From positions 213,300 to 277,299 of the forward strand of contig NZ_FRCN01000003.1 of the NCBI RefSeq assembly GCF_900142925.1: DNA of 64,000 nucleotides, in the 5' to 3' direction. How positions within the stretch are numbered: position 1 is the stretch's first letter; each line of letters starts with the position of its first letter. The position numbers and the translations under genes are program-made. Source of the DNA: Chitinophaga sp. CF418 (GTDB lineage: Bacteria > Bacteroidota > Bacteroidia > Chitinophagales > Chitinophagaceae). The notes below the pieces were generated by a model. The model had not been told where the DNA came from. It did not search any database and saw only the letters and a program-made list of their open reading frames with translations. This document shows positions 1 through 9,400 of the stretch, in pieces.

Positions 1-542
1 AACATTGAAATCAATAATGTCAAAGCGAATGATATAATACTCTTATCAATCAGCATATTATTTGTCCTCATCACGAGTTCATTAGCTGCACTCAAACCAA
101 ACATTGTTTTGATGGCAACTAAAATGTAATTCAGCATTTCTGCTGTAGTCTGAAGAATATTCCCAGGTCCTTTTAGGGTACATAGACTTAATAGTAAGAC
201 AAATAACCAAACCAAGGAAGGTATAAGGCGAAAGACCAATTGCTTTGTTCTGGACTTATTCAAAAGAGAAAATGGTAATTCTTCTATAGCAATGCTTCCC
301 AAATCCTCCTTTAACATTCCCAATGGTTTAATATAAGCCCCTATTGGCAACCAGCCTAATTGATATATTGTGCCATTAATTTCCTTTTTGAGTAAAGAAA
401 AGTAAGGATTTAAGAAAATTGAAAACTCTGTGATCTTAACCTTCCACATTTTACAAAGCCATACATAAATAAAGTTGCCAAGCGAAATAGCTAAGAAAAT
501 CAATGCACCTAAACAAAAGGCATTATAGCTAAAGTGCAGCAT
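1..542 (-). CDS. Degenerate site-2 protease (M50/RseP-like) homologue, partial
   Basis: The reading frame is open from an ATG at 542 to the window edge, so only about 180 N-terminal residues are visible. Membrane segments are seen near residues 5-30 and 105-125. The stretch with GWLPIGAYIKPLGM, preceded by VKITEFSIFLNPYFSLLKK, matches the part of RseP-type intramembrane proteases that follows the first catalytic helix (family form: GWLPLGGYVKxxGM). The catalytic HExxH expected just before it is replaced by ISLGN, so both zinc histidines and the glutamate are absent. The second catalytic motif (LDG/NPDG) would lie beyond the edge. I infer a catalytically dead or repurposed homologue. The region is AT-rich compared with the rest of the window. 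The frame is also open upstream of 542 to about 630, but no ATG occurs there. Confidence 0.6.
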   Translation of the reverse strand, partial: MLHFSYNAFCLGALIFLAISLGNFIYVWLCKMWKVKITEFSIFLNPYFSLLKKEINGTIYQLGWLPIGAYIKPLGMLKEDLGSIAIEELPFSLLNKSRTKQLVFRLIPSLVWLFVLLLSLCTLKGPGNILQTTAEMLNYILVAIKTMFGLSAANELVMRTNNMLIDKSIISFALTLLISM

Positions 543-601
543 AAGATTAAAAGTCAATTTATTGGGAGAAATAATTACAGACTCCTTGCTCAAAGGAGCT
601 A

Positions 602-609
602 CAAATATA
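602..609 (-). promoter_or_regulatory. -7 box TATATTTG before the degenerate protease gene
   Basis: TATATTTG on the minus strand fits the Bacteroidota -7 consensus TAnnTTTG and lies about 60 bases upstream of the ATG at 542. No convincing -33 TTTG at the usual spacing was found. Confidence 0.35.
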
Positions 610-656
610 CAATTTTTTACATACAAAAGATTGCCTTATGTCCGATACCTGTTTAT

Positions 657-698
657 GGGGCTGACCAAAAAGTCAAAGAGCGCTTTTAGGTCGGCCCC
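657..698 (-). terminator. Strong hairpin after an ORF fragment
   Basis: GGGGCTGACC and GGTCGGCCCC form a ten-pair stem with one G-U wobble, extended inward by AAAAG/CTTTT. It begins two bases after the stop codon of the fragment at 700-933 and separates it from the protease-like gene on the same strand. There is no long T run, so termination is inferred from position and stem strength. Confidence 0.55.
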
Positions 699-699
699 T

Positions 700-933
700 T
701 CATTTAAGCAAAATTTCAACGTCTCCTTTTTTGACTGAGTCCATCACTGAAACTTTTTCTCCGGCTAACATTTTTTCAAGATCTTCCCTTTTGTAGTAGC
801 CATTGTTGTTCATATACACGCTAAATTCCTCACATTTTTCAGCGATTTGGGTTCGGCCAGGATTGCAAAAAATTAAAGCTTCTTCCGGCTTTAAAAATGG
901 CTTGAAACAGATATAATGGTAATTAGAGCGATG
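700..933 (-). pseudogene. Orphan ORF fragment without a start codon
   Basis: A minus-strand frame ends with TGA at 700-702 and is open for about 78 codons back to a stop near 934. It reads as protein-like sequence (for example KPEEALIFCNPGRTQIAEKC and a C-terminal part ending VKKGDVEILLK). The only ATG codons lie in the second half, so either about 40 residues are made or this is the 3' remnant of a larger gene. I do not recognise the family. The strong hairpin directly after the stop suggests it was once a normal gene end. Confidence 0.35.
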
Positions 934-971
934 AATTTATTTATATACGAGGTTCGATATCCGTGCTAACC

Positions 972-1406
972 TTACCCGTTATAACCCGGGTCAAACTCTA
1001 CAATCCATTCAATACCATATTTATCCCTGAACATTCCGGCATAGGTACCCCATGGGCTGTCGCCAATGGGTCCTTCCACTTCTCCGCCTGCTGATAATCC
1101 GTTAAATATTTTATCTGCTTCTTCACGGCTTTCGGCATTCAGGTATATTTTAGACCGGTTTTCATTTTCGCTTACCCGCCCTAAAAATCCGGGAACATCG
1201 TTGGCTATTAACACATTGTTTTTGCCAAGCGGCAAGCCGATGTACATTATTTTATTTGCCTCATCTTCGGCTACCTGAAACTCGGGGCCTGATAAGTCTT
1301 TAAAACGGGTGATTTTTGTAAACTCACCGCCAAAAACTGATTTGTAAAAAGTGAATGCTTCTTCGGCATTGCCATTGAAGTTGATCCAGGGATTAATTGC
1401 TCTCAT
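972..1406 (-). CDS. PhnB-like VOC family protein
   Basis: This 144-residue protein has the single-domain form of the PhnB/3-demethylubiquinone-9 methyltransferase-like branch of the vicinal oxygen chelate fold. Typical are the start INPWINFNGNAEEAFTFYKSVF, the central GLPLGKNNVLIANDVPG and the end GDSPWGTYAGMFRDKYGIEW followed by a hydrophobic strand. Members of this branch are usually small cytosolic proteins of unknown substrate, and many lack the metal ligands of true glyoxalases, so I assign no reaction. The ATG at 1406 is the natural start. It stands alone between decayed sequence on both sides. Confidence 0.85.
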   Translation of the reverse strand: MRAINPWINFNGNAEEAFTFYKSVFGGEFTKITRFKDLSGPEFQVAEDEANKIMYIGLPLGKNNVLIANDVPGFLGRVSENENRSKIYLNAESREEADKIFNGLSAGGEVEGPIGDSPWGTYAGMFRDKYGIEWIVEFDPGYNG

Positions 1407-1510
1407 GATTTTTAGTTTATCTTGATCTGATCAAATTATAGTTCTTTACATATTATAGTCGAAACTTTGTACGAAGCGGGTTTTGCATACATTTGCATCA
1501 TCCCAAAAGA

Positions 1511-1609
1511 AAAGCCCAAACAGTAGAAACCGAACGGATGGCACAGGAACTTCAAAATGCCAACCAGCAAAGCTTACATCACTTTATAACCGACCAGCCA
1601 GGAAAATAG
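1511..1609 (+). pseudogene. Transposase relic (IS701/IS4-superfamily N-terminus)
   Basis: A 33-codon frame contains ERMAQELQNANQQSLHHFIT, which resembles the conserved N-terminal helix of IS701-type DDE transposases (family pattern: ERM..., then QxLHHFISxSPW). It breaks at a TAG at 1607-1609, and no further transposase sequence or terminal inverted repeats are visible. It marks a long-decayed insertion in the accessory-looking left end. The recognition comes from one short motif. Confidence 0.5.
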
Positions 1610-1968
1610 TTTTATGTTGATGAGCTAACACTCTTTGAGGAGGAGTTAATACGTACATATTCACTTTAATTATACACAATATAGCTCAGGATCCCGGCAG
1701 TTCAAAACTTTGTGTAAAAAAAACACAAATCAAAAGCAACACATAATAATATATTGTTCAGGCTAACAACTTATCAACGAATTGGCCGGGAAAGCACCGT
1801 CCTTATTGTCCAACTTTGCGTAGTTTATTAATGATCAACATTATTTGATTCGAAGACTTAGCGGTACCGGGCACGTAGCGGTATTGTAAAATTATTGCAA
1901 ATGACCGTAACAACGTATTCAAAGTCTTATTACATTCGCACGTGTGGGAGTTATTCCCCTCTTTAAGG

Positions 1969-2787
1969 ATGAAAGATATGGCAGGTTATAATAGTTATCG
2001 AATTTGCGTGACGCCGGCATTCGAAGATGTCTTTTCTCATTTCTACTGTGCAGAAAACAAGTCCGATGCAGCAATAGAAAAGACACTTTTCCCTTCTTAC
2101 CAAACGATCATGATTTTTAATTTCGGTACCCCAGCGTCATTTATTTCTAAAACCGGTGATCAGATCACCGTGGAAACGTGTATGGTACTTGGACCAATAA
2201 AACATGCCTTTAACTATTTATTACCCGTGGGCGCTGAGATATTCGTGTGCAATTTTAAAGATGACGCCTTTTTCAGATTCTTCGGAAATGCAGATCTAAC
2301 GCAAGAGACGGCCCTGCATCCCGATGAACTGCTTCATAAAAATTGCTTCACCACCCTTTGGTCTGAATTAAAGCAAATTAATTGCAATCAAAAGCGCGTT
2401 GAAGGAGTGCTTGATTTCAGCAAACCCTACTTGCGAAGACGCGATAAAATAGCAGAACAAATTGCCGAATTTGACCGAAATACTTTCAGCCCTATTAAGG
2501 AGATATCCCAAAAAAACAAATTGTCCGAAAGAACTGTGCAGGTCAACCACAAAAAATATTTCGGTTATACCTCAAAAGAAATGTATCGCTATGGCCGCTT
2601 CCTAAAAGCTATTCAAGTTCTCCAGGAAATTTCCCAAGGAAATGCTAAAATGGATTGGTTTGAAATAATAGATCGGTGTGGATATTATGACCAAAGCCAG
2701 CTTATCAAAGATTTTAATCACTATTTACATCTTAGTCCCTCTCAATACCTGAAATTCCAGGAAGCTATTTGTAACCCCAAACACTGA
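1969..2787 (+). CDS. AraC family transcriptional regulator
   Basis: The protein has about 272 residues from the ATG at 1969; ATG 1978 is also possible, and a GTG at 1942 is less likely. The N-terminal two thirds form a sensing domain typical of this AraC branch (SYQTIMIFNFGTPASF, then GPIKHAFNYLLPVGAEIFVCNF). The C-terminal 90 residues are the AraC-type double helix-turn-helix: ISQKNKLSERTVQVNHKKYFGYTSKEMYRYGRF for the first HTH and CGYYDQSQLIKDFNHYLHLSPSQYL for the second. It lies upstream of the NmrA-like and SRPBCC genes on the same strand, so it may control them; this is inference from order only. Confidence 0.85.
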   Translation: MKDMAGYNSYRICVTPAFEDVFSHFYCAENKSDAAIEKTLFPSYQTIMIFNFGTPASFISKTGDQITVETCMVLGPIKHAFNYLLPVGAEIFVCNFKDDAFFRFFGNADLTQETALHPDELLHKNCFTTLWSELKQINCNQKRVEGVLDFSKPYLRRRDKIAEQIAEFDRNTFSPIKEISQKNKLSERTVQVNHKKYFGYTSKEMYRYGRFLKAIQVLQEISQGNAKMDWFEIIDRCGYYDQSQLIKDFNHYLHLSPSQYLKFQEAICNPKH

Positions 2788-3132
2788 TTGTACATTTCTG
2801 CTCTGCTACTACATAAAGCGTTGTAGGCCAATTACCACCCGTCGTGGATAAGCAGCACGTGAATATCGATTCTGTATTGAGTTTTGCTTTTATTACTAAC
2901 CGCGAATGGTGGCCGGGTGCCTACGCGTTGTCAAATAACCCTTTATCTCACCCTGGCAGTTGTACTGATAACAATGACCTGTACACCGGTTGTTTGCAAA
3001 TTAATCCCCAAAATTCAAACACTCCAGTAAGACACCACCAGCGTAGCCAACAGTACCCGATGAGCGTTCTTCGTTTTCGTACAATTTTTGGTCTCGCAGC
3101 AAACCGAATTTTGTAATATAAAAACGCAGTTT
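2788..3132 (+). other. Intergenic stretch without a convincing gene
   Basis: This 345-base gap between the AraC gene and the NmrA-like gene holds only short open frames with non-protein-like composition. A promoter for the next gene is expected near its 3' end, but I see no clear TAnnTTTG box. Confidence 0.4.
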
Positions 3133-4002
3133 ATGGAAAATAGCAATCTATTGATTACAGGAGCAACGGGAACCGTGGGCACACAATTGATTAAGATGTT
3201 GGTAAGCAGGAATACTTCGTTTCGAGCACTTGTCCGCAATAAAGAGCAGGGCAATCTGATGAGCGATTTGCCACAAGCGGAAGTCGCAGTTGGAGACCTT
3301 TCAGATGCTTATAGCCTGGTACAGGCTTTACAAGGGATCGAAAAGGCATTTTTACTAACGAACTCTTTGGAACAATCCGAACAACTTCAGTTAAACTTTG
3401 TAGATGCAGCTCATAAAGCCGGGGTGAAACACATTGTAAAGCTATCCCAACTGGCAGCTGATGAAACTTCACCAGTACGTTTCCTTCGCTACCATGCCGT
3501 CGTAGAAAACAGGATCAAAGAATTGGGTATGGACTACACTTTTCTTCGGGCCAACCTTTTCATGCAGGGTCTAACGGCCTTTGGGCATTATATCAAATAT
3601 GAAGGAAAATTCTATGGTTCATTGGGGAACGCTGCCGTTAGCGCGGTAGACGTCCGGGACATCGCGGCGGTTGCCGCAACGACCTTGACAGAGCCAGGTC
3701 ATGACAATAAAACCTATCAAATTACCGGACCGGCGGCGATCACACATCTTCAAATGGCAGAAATACTCTCTGATGTTCTGGGCACCGCCGTAACATATGT
3801 AGAGTTGAGTCCCGAACAAATGCAAGGCGCACTTACAGTAGCCGGATTTCCGGAGTGGCAGGTTGGTGGCCTAATCGAAGACTATGCACACTATGCCAGG
3901 GGTGAGGCCGCTGGTGTTTTTAATACCGTCAAAGATATCACTGGACGGCAAGCTACTAGTTTTGAGCAATTTGCCCAGGACTACAAACAATATTTCTGCT
4001 AA
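3133..4002 (+). CDS. NmrA-like atypical SDR / NAD(P)-binding oxidoreductase
   Basis: The 289-residue protein starts at ATG 3133; a TTG at 3088 would only add an unlikely tail. LLITGATGTVGTQLIKML is the glycine-rich dinucleotide motif (GATGxxG) of the NmrA/NAD(P)H-azoreductase-like atypical SDRs. Further family signatures are VVENRIKELGMDYTFLRANLFMQ and DVRDIAAVAATTLTEPGHDNKTYQITGP. These proteins either reduce small quinone or azo-type substrates or act as redox sensors, and the sequence does not decide between the two. The gene sits 33 bases upstream of the SRPBCC gene, so they are probably cotranscribed. Confidence 0.85.
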   Translation: MENSNLLITGATGTVGTQLIKMLVSRNTSFRALVRNKEQGNLMSDLPQAEVAVGDLSDAYSLVQALQGIEKAFLLTNSLEQSEQLQLNFVDAAHKAGVKHIVKLSQLAADETSPVRFLRYHAVVENRIKELGMDYTFLRANLFMQGLTAFGHYIKYEGKFYGSLGNAAVSAVDVRDIAAVAATTLTEPGHDNKTYQITGPAAITHLQMAEILSDVLGTAVTYVELSPEQMQGALTVAGFPEWQVGGLIEDYAHYARGEAAGVFNTVKDITGRQATSFEQFAQDYKQYFC

Positions 4003-4035
4003 ATAACATACTATAATCTTACTAAAACAATAGAA

Positions 4036-4560
4036 ATGAAAAAGTTTATTTATATCCTACTTACCTTAGTCGGGCTACTCGTAATAACCATTGCAAGTTT
4101 GGAGTTGCACAGTTCGTACGCAGTCTCGCCATCTATCAATAAGAATGCACCTGTCATCACTTATCAGGAAATTACTATCAACGCTTCTGCGCAAAAAGTT
4201 TACCAGGTGATGAGTGACATAGATCATTGGGCAACCTGGCATCTCGACGTCGAAGATCCCAAGTTAACCGGACCCTTTGAAAAAGGGAGCAGTTTTGACT
4301 GGAAAAGCGGGGGCTTGACTATTCACTCGACGCTGCATACAGTCTCCCGTGGACATAAAATTGGCTGGTCAGGCAAAGCATTTGGAGCATTTGCGATCCA
4401 TAACTGGTCCTTCGTAGAAAACAATGGGCAAACGACGGTAAAAGTTGAGGAAAGCATGGAAGGCTGGATGGTAACCCTAATGCGCAATAAATTCCAAAAA
4501 GGATTAGAGCATTCATTGCAGGTATGGCTCAAAAATCTGAAGGTAAAAGCTGAAGAGTAG
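4036..4560 (+). CDS. Membrane-anchored SRPBCC (START/Bet v1-like) protein
   Basis: The protein has 174 residues. The first 25 (MKKFIYILLTLVGLLVITIA) form a single hydrophobic anchor or signal peptide. The rest is a helix-grip SRPBCC domain: ITINASAQKVYQVMSDIDHWATW is the typical first strand and helix of polyketide-cyclase/dehydrase-like members, and FQKGLEHSLQVWLKNLK is the long C-terminal helix lining the ligand cavity. It probably binds a hydrophobic small molecule at the membrane; the ligand is unknown. It follows the NmrA-like gene by 33 bases and ends just before a strong bidirectional hairpin. Confidence 0.8.
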   Translation: MKKFIYILLTLVGLLVITIASLELHSSYAVSPSINKNAPVITYQEITINASAQKVYQVMSDIDHWATWHLDVEDPKLTGPFEKGSSFDWKSGGLTIHSTLHTVSRGHKIGWSGKAFGAFAIHNWSFVENNGQTTVKVEESMEGWMVTLMRNKFQKGLEHSLQVWLKNLKVKAEE

Positions 4561-4655
4561 CCGATGTCACGTACACCAAGATTCGTCCATAACATATCGG
4601 AAACGCCCCGTTTTAAAAATAGCCGGAAGACACGTTAAAATTATCAGACACAACG

Positions 4656-4685
4656 AAACAGCCCGCCATTACAAGCGGGCTGTTT
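4656..4685. terminator. Bidirectional terminator hairpin
   Basis: AAACAGCCCGC and GCGGGCTGTTT form a perfect eleven-pair stem with an eight-base loop, A-rich on one side and T-rich on the other. It lies between the converging SRPBCC gene (plus) and GH43 gene (minus) and can serve both. Confidence 0.85.
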
Positions 4686-4708
4686 CATAAATTGCGCTGA
4701 CACCCTTA

Positions 4709-6262
4709 TCAGTCACCTATCGGAATGGGGATATTAACACCTGTCGCTCCAGCTACGCCAAAGTTTGGTGATCCATCTGCATTCCAGGTTAGTTTTTGTA
4801 TTCTTACCGGTCTGCCTCCGTTTGTAGTGGCGGCTACACTGCGCGCATGATATACAAACCAGTTTTCGGTATGCAACACATCGTTTGCATCGGTATAACT
4901 ACTGGTAAAAAAGCCATTGTGCCCTGGTCCATAAACACCGTTAGCATCATTTCTGACAAACACCTGTTTCTTATTTATCCAGTCGGCTGCAACTGTGGGA
5001 TTACCTCCGCTTTTTAACTGTATCTGCGCCAGGCAATAATTGTCACTCGTGTAACGACTTGCTGAATATATAATGAATACCGGGCTGCTGGCATCTTTCT
5101 GCAGCATGATGGGACCTTCATTAACACCAAGCCCTAATGAACTGGGCTCATATTTTTCCCAGGTATTGGTAGGCGATGATACTACTACCCTGGCACCGCT
5201 GATGGTCCACGGATTAGACATGGGAGCAAGGTATATATATTGTTTATATTTGGTAGCCACATTCTCCCAGCCCGACCATATGAAGTAATTTTTCGTACCA
5301 ATGGTCAGTACCGAACCATCAATAGCCCATTGATCAGTTGAATCAAATATCTTTCCTTTGAATGTCCATGTTCCGGTTGTTGGATCAGCATTGGGATTCT
5401 CCAGCACGAACATGCGGTGATTATCATCCCCTCCTGTATCATCAGCAGCGAAATAGATATACCACTTGCCTGACAGGAAATGTAACTCAGGCGCCCATAT
5501 ATTAGATGAATACGCAGTACCTGTGGGAGGAGTCCAGACGGTGGTCTCAGGCATAGCCGCCAGTAATGACACTGATCGGGTTTTCGTAATGGTTATCCTA
5601 TTGCCTTTAGTACACAGGAAATAATAATATCCATCTTTTTGCGCTATGAAGGGATCAGGACGGCTGTTAGTAGTTAAAGGATTCTGAAAATTGAGGTTAC
5701 GAAATTCAAAGAGATCCTGTGTGCCTGTTACACTACTTTTCTGCTTGATTTTTCTGCCTGGCACACTGTCTTCAGGATCAACAACCATTTTCATACCTGT
5801 TTGCTTGTTGGTCAGTGAAAAAATATTATTACTGCCGGAATAGGCAATTTCCCAACGTTGTGCATCAGAGCCATCATCAGCCCCCTGCTGTAATACCTCG
5901 CCCGAAGTTGCCGATGGTGACTGGAGACATTTACTACTGGTAACATTGACCAGCTTATAATAAGTGGCATCGGTTTTTATAAGTTTCCATTTCTGTCCGT
6001 TATTTGGAAACCATCCCCATTGCTGAATTTTTGCACCTGCCGCCGTTGAGTTTCCGGTTACTTCAACTACCGGGCCGGCTGGTAATGAAGAGAAACCCCT
6101 GATGCGATAAATACCACTATCCACCAGTGTACCCAATGGTGGTGCAACGCTGAGCGTCGTGGGTGGATTCAACAGAGGAATACTCTCCGATTGCTTTTTT
6201 TGACAACCGGCAGCCAGCAATACGATGGCGACAGCAGTTGTAGCAAATAACTCTCTTTTCAT
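4709..6262 (-). CDS. GH43 family glycosidase lipoprotein with ricin-type lectin domain
   Basis: This is a 517-residue secreted lipoprotein: a signal peptide with LLAAGC puts the lipidated cysteine at residue 20. Residues about 45-190 look like a ricin-type beta-trefoil carbohydrate-binding module (IQQWGW, QKWKL, AQRWEIA repeats). From about 195 on it is a five-bladed GH43 domain: D203 in RPDPFI is the likely general base, D315 in WAIDGS the pKa modulator and E382 in VNEGP the general acid, with NIWAPELH and GPGHNG also conserved. GH43 enzymes release arabinose or xylose from arabinans and xylans; arabinofuranosidase activity is the likeliest, but the subfamily cannot be fixed here. It is divergent from the two-component system at 6454, probably its regulator. 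Confidence 0.9.
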   Translation of the reverse strand: MKRELFATTAVAIVLLAAGCQKKQSESIPLLNPPTTLSVAPPLGTLVDSGIYRIRGFSSLPAGPVVEVTGNSTAAGAKIQQWGWFPNNGQKWKLIKTDATYYKLVNVTSSKCLQSPSATSGEVLQQGADDGSDAQRWEIAYSGSNNIFSLTNKQTGMKMVVDPEDSVPGRKIKQKSSVTGTQDLFEFRNLNFQNPLTTNSRPDPFIAQKDGYYYFLCTKGNRITITKTRSVSLLAAMPETTVWTPPTGTAYSSNIWAPELHFLSGKWYIYFAADDTGGDDNHRMFVLENPNADPTTGTWTFKGKIFDSTDQWAIDGSVLTIGTKNYFIWSGWENVATKYKQYIYLAPMSNPWTISGARVVVSSPTNTWEKYEPSSLGLGVNEGPIMLQKDASSPVFIIYSASRYTSDNYCLAQIQLKSGGNPTVAADWINKKQVFVRNDANGVYGPGHNGFFTSSYTDANDVLHTENWFVYHARSVAATTNGGRPVRIQKLTWNADGSPNFGVAGATGVNIPIPIGD

Positions 6263-6435
6263 GGGAAGTTGTGGTTAAGTGATTTGATTTTAGTGCCATT
6301 CAAAATAAACGAATAGATAGTGCATAATCTGTTCAACTTTTTGTCGATTTATCTCAACCCATTCACAAATAATTGATTCTCATATGCGGGCGCAGCGCAG
6401 GCAAACTCGTTCATTTCCAAAACCGGACATTTGTT

Positions 6436-6443
6436 TATATTTG
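6436..6443 (+). promoter_or_regulatory. -7 box TATATTTG very close to the kinase start
   Basis: TATATTTG fits TAnnTTTG exactly and ends only ten bases before the ATG at 6454, so the predicted leader is about five bases or less. Confidence 0.5.
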
Positions 6444-6453
6444 AATTAACGTT

Positions 6454-9400
6454 ATGCAATTATTCCCTCATGCCATTTTTGTAAGCCTGATATTACAGCT
6501 TGCCACACTATCCTGTTGTGGGCAATATTATTTTACACACTATCAGGTTGATGATGGATTGGTACACAACTCAGTGATGTCCATTTTACAGGATAGTAAA
6601 GGTTTCATGTGGATCGGTACCAGAGGAGGATTAAACCGTTTTGACGGTTATACATTCAAAACTTACAAAAACGAAAAAAACAAATTTGGCAGTATAGGAA
6701 ATAATGTCATAAACGTTATCTCCGAAGATAAAAAAGGCATGTTATGGATTGGTACAGGTAAGGGTATTTTTATGTATAATCCCTGTAACGAAGTTTTTAC
6801 TCCACTTGACATCACCCCGCCAACTTACATCAGCCATCTTGTGATTGACAGCGACAATAATTTATGGTTCCTGGCTAACTATTCACTCTACAAATATGAT
6901 CAGAGGCAAAAAAAAGTTGAAGATTTAAGATTACATGCTTCCTGCGTGGCTATTGACAGCAGCAGGAATTTGTGGGTGGGAAATGACGATGGCGTCATCA
7001 GCATCTATTCACACCAAAAGATGACCAATGTTCGGATAATTGATCAGCGTATCCCTGCAAATATGCGATCTATCAGCAAAATATGTCCCGTCAGTGATAA
7101 AGAAATTTTGGTAGGGTGTTTTAAACAGGGATTAAAAAATTATAACACTAAAACAGGAACAATCACATCATTACCACTTCGCAACAATGATAATACCGAT
7201 GTATATGTACGTGATATTACTGCCGGCAGTAATCAGCATTACTGGATAGCCACTGAATCAGGCATATATGTATACGACCTGACCACCAACACAAGCCAGA
7301 ATTTACGAAAACAGATCAGTGATCCTTATTCTCTCACAGATAACGCTGTCTATACAATATGCAAAGACAATCGGGGAGGCATGTGGGCAGGTACATTTTT
7401 TGGTGGTTTAAATTATTATTCGGCAGAGAATGCCCGGTTTGAAAAATATTATCCCCTGCAAGGCACTAACTCCATATCAGGCAACGCTGTGGGAACAATT
7501 TGTCCTGATACCAAGGGTAACTTATGGATTGGTACCGAAGATGCAGGTATCAATAAGTTCAATATAAAAACAGGGAAATTTACCAACTATACGGCAACGG
7601 GAAAAAGGGGCGCTATCTCTTACCCCAATATCCACGGTCTTTTAACATTAGGTAATCAGTTATTCATTGGCCCGTTTTTACATGGTATGGAAATAATGGA
7701 CATGCGCACCGGAACAGTGACGGACCGCTTTCAGTTTATTGGTGACAAAAACGACAGGGTGAGTGATTTCGTACTTCGTTTCTATCTCACAATGGATAGC
7801 ACCTTACTGGTTGGCACTGCATATAATGGCTCAGGGTTATTTCTTTATGACAGGAAGCACAAAACATTCAGCCGTGTTAAGCAAATACCCTATAACTCGT
7901 ATGTTTTTGACATCACTGAAGACGCACAGGGAAATATCTGGACTGGCAGCGTGTCGCAAGGCGCTTTTTACTATAATCGAAAAACCGGCAAACACGGTAA
8001 TTTCCGATTTGGCGACAAGCAACACAACGAAATGATCAATGAATTTCCGGTGTATAATATTTTTGAAGACAGCAATCACTCACTGTGGTTTGCAACTGCC
8101 GGCGGTGGCCTGATAAAGTTAAATCCAGATCGGAAAACCATTAAAAAATTTACGATAGAAAACGGCCTACCCAGTAACGCTGTGTTCTGTATCCTGGAAG
8201 ATAATTCGAAACGTTTATGGATAAGTTCACTCAGAGGTCTTATCTGTTTTGATTTACGCACCGAACAGTGTAAGACTTATACACAATCGAACGGGCTTAT
8301 AACAGATCAGTTTAATTACAATTCAGCCTACAAAGACGCTACCGGCAAAATGTATTTCGGATCTGTGAAAGGAATGATCGCCTTTAACCCCGCCGATTTT
8401 GGCACCAAAGATGTATCTCCGCCAACTTACATTACCGGATTTCAGATAAACAATAAAGATGACCCACACACCAAATCAATTCTATTTACCGATACCATCG
8501 TGCTGACCCACGATCAGAATAATTTCAGTATTGAGTTTGCTGCGCTGAATTACTCTTCGGCCAGGGCCACCCGGTATAGATATTTCATGACCGGGGTAAA
8601 TAAAGACTGGACATATCTTAACACCAACAGAAACGCCTATTTTACAAACCTGGCACCGGGGAGCTATACGTTTACAGTGCGTGCAGAAAGTAATGTCGGC
8701 AACTGGACAGGTAAAGAACGGCGCCTGTTTATCAGCATTTCACCCCCCTTCTGGAAAAGCAATACTGCTTACTTTTTATATGTGCTGATTTCAGGAACCA
8801 TTTTGTTCCTGTTGATCCGCTATTATCATAGTTACCTGAACAGTAAAAACCTGATTAAACTCCAACTATTTGAACACGAAAAAAAGAAAGAAATTTATCA
8901 GTTTAAAATTGAGTTTTTCACCAACATTGCACATGAAATCCAAACACCCCTGACCCTGATTGTAGGTCCAGTCGAAAGATTGATAAAAATGGCAGAGAAC
9001 CAGCCGAATATTAAAAAGAGCCTGTTGATGGTGCAGAAGAATGCAAACAGACTGACAGAACTTACCGGGCAGTTGCTGGATTTCAGGCAGACCGAAATAG
9101 AACAGTTCGGATTAAACTTTGTAAACGCAGACATTAATAAACTGCTCATAGAACAAACAGATTCATTCAGAGAACTTGCTAAAGAGAGCAAAATAAGTTT
9201 ACATATAGATCTCCCTGAAATCCATATTATGGCATTTGTAGACAGAGAAGCGCTGATTAAAATATGCGATAACCTGATCTCCAATGCGATTAAGTATGCC
9301 GCATGCCGCGCTATTATAAAGATGCTCCCGCTCAATACCGGCGACGAAAAATTTACAATTATTTTCAGTAACGATGGGAAAGAGATACCAGCCAAATTTC

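Noticed and set aside
2844..3116. 90-residue plus-strand frame
   Set aside because: The composition is not protein-like and there is no homology-like pattern or promoter; treated as intergenic.
8898..9395. 165-residue minus-strand frame
   Set aside because: It is antisense to the histidine kinase core with all its motifs.
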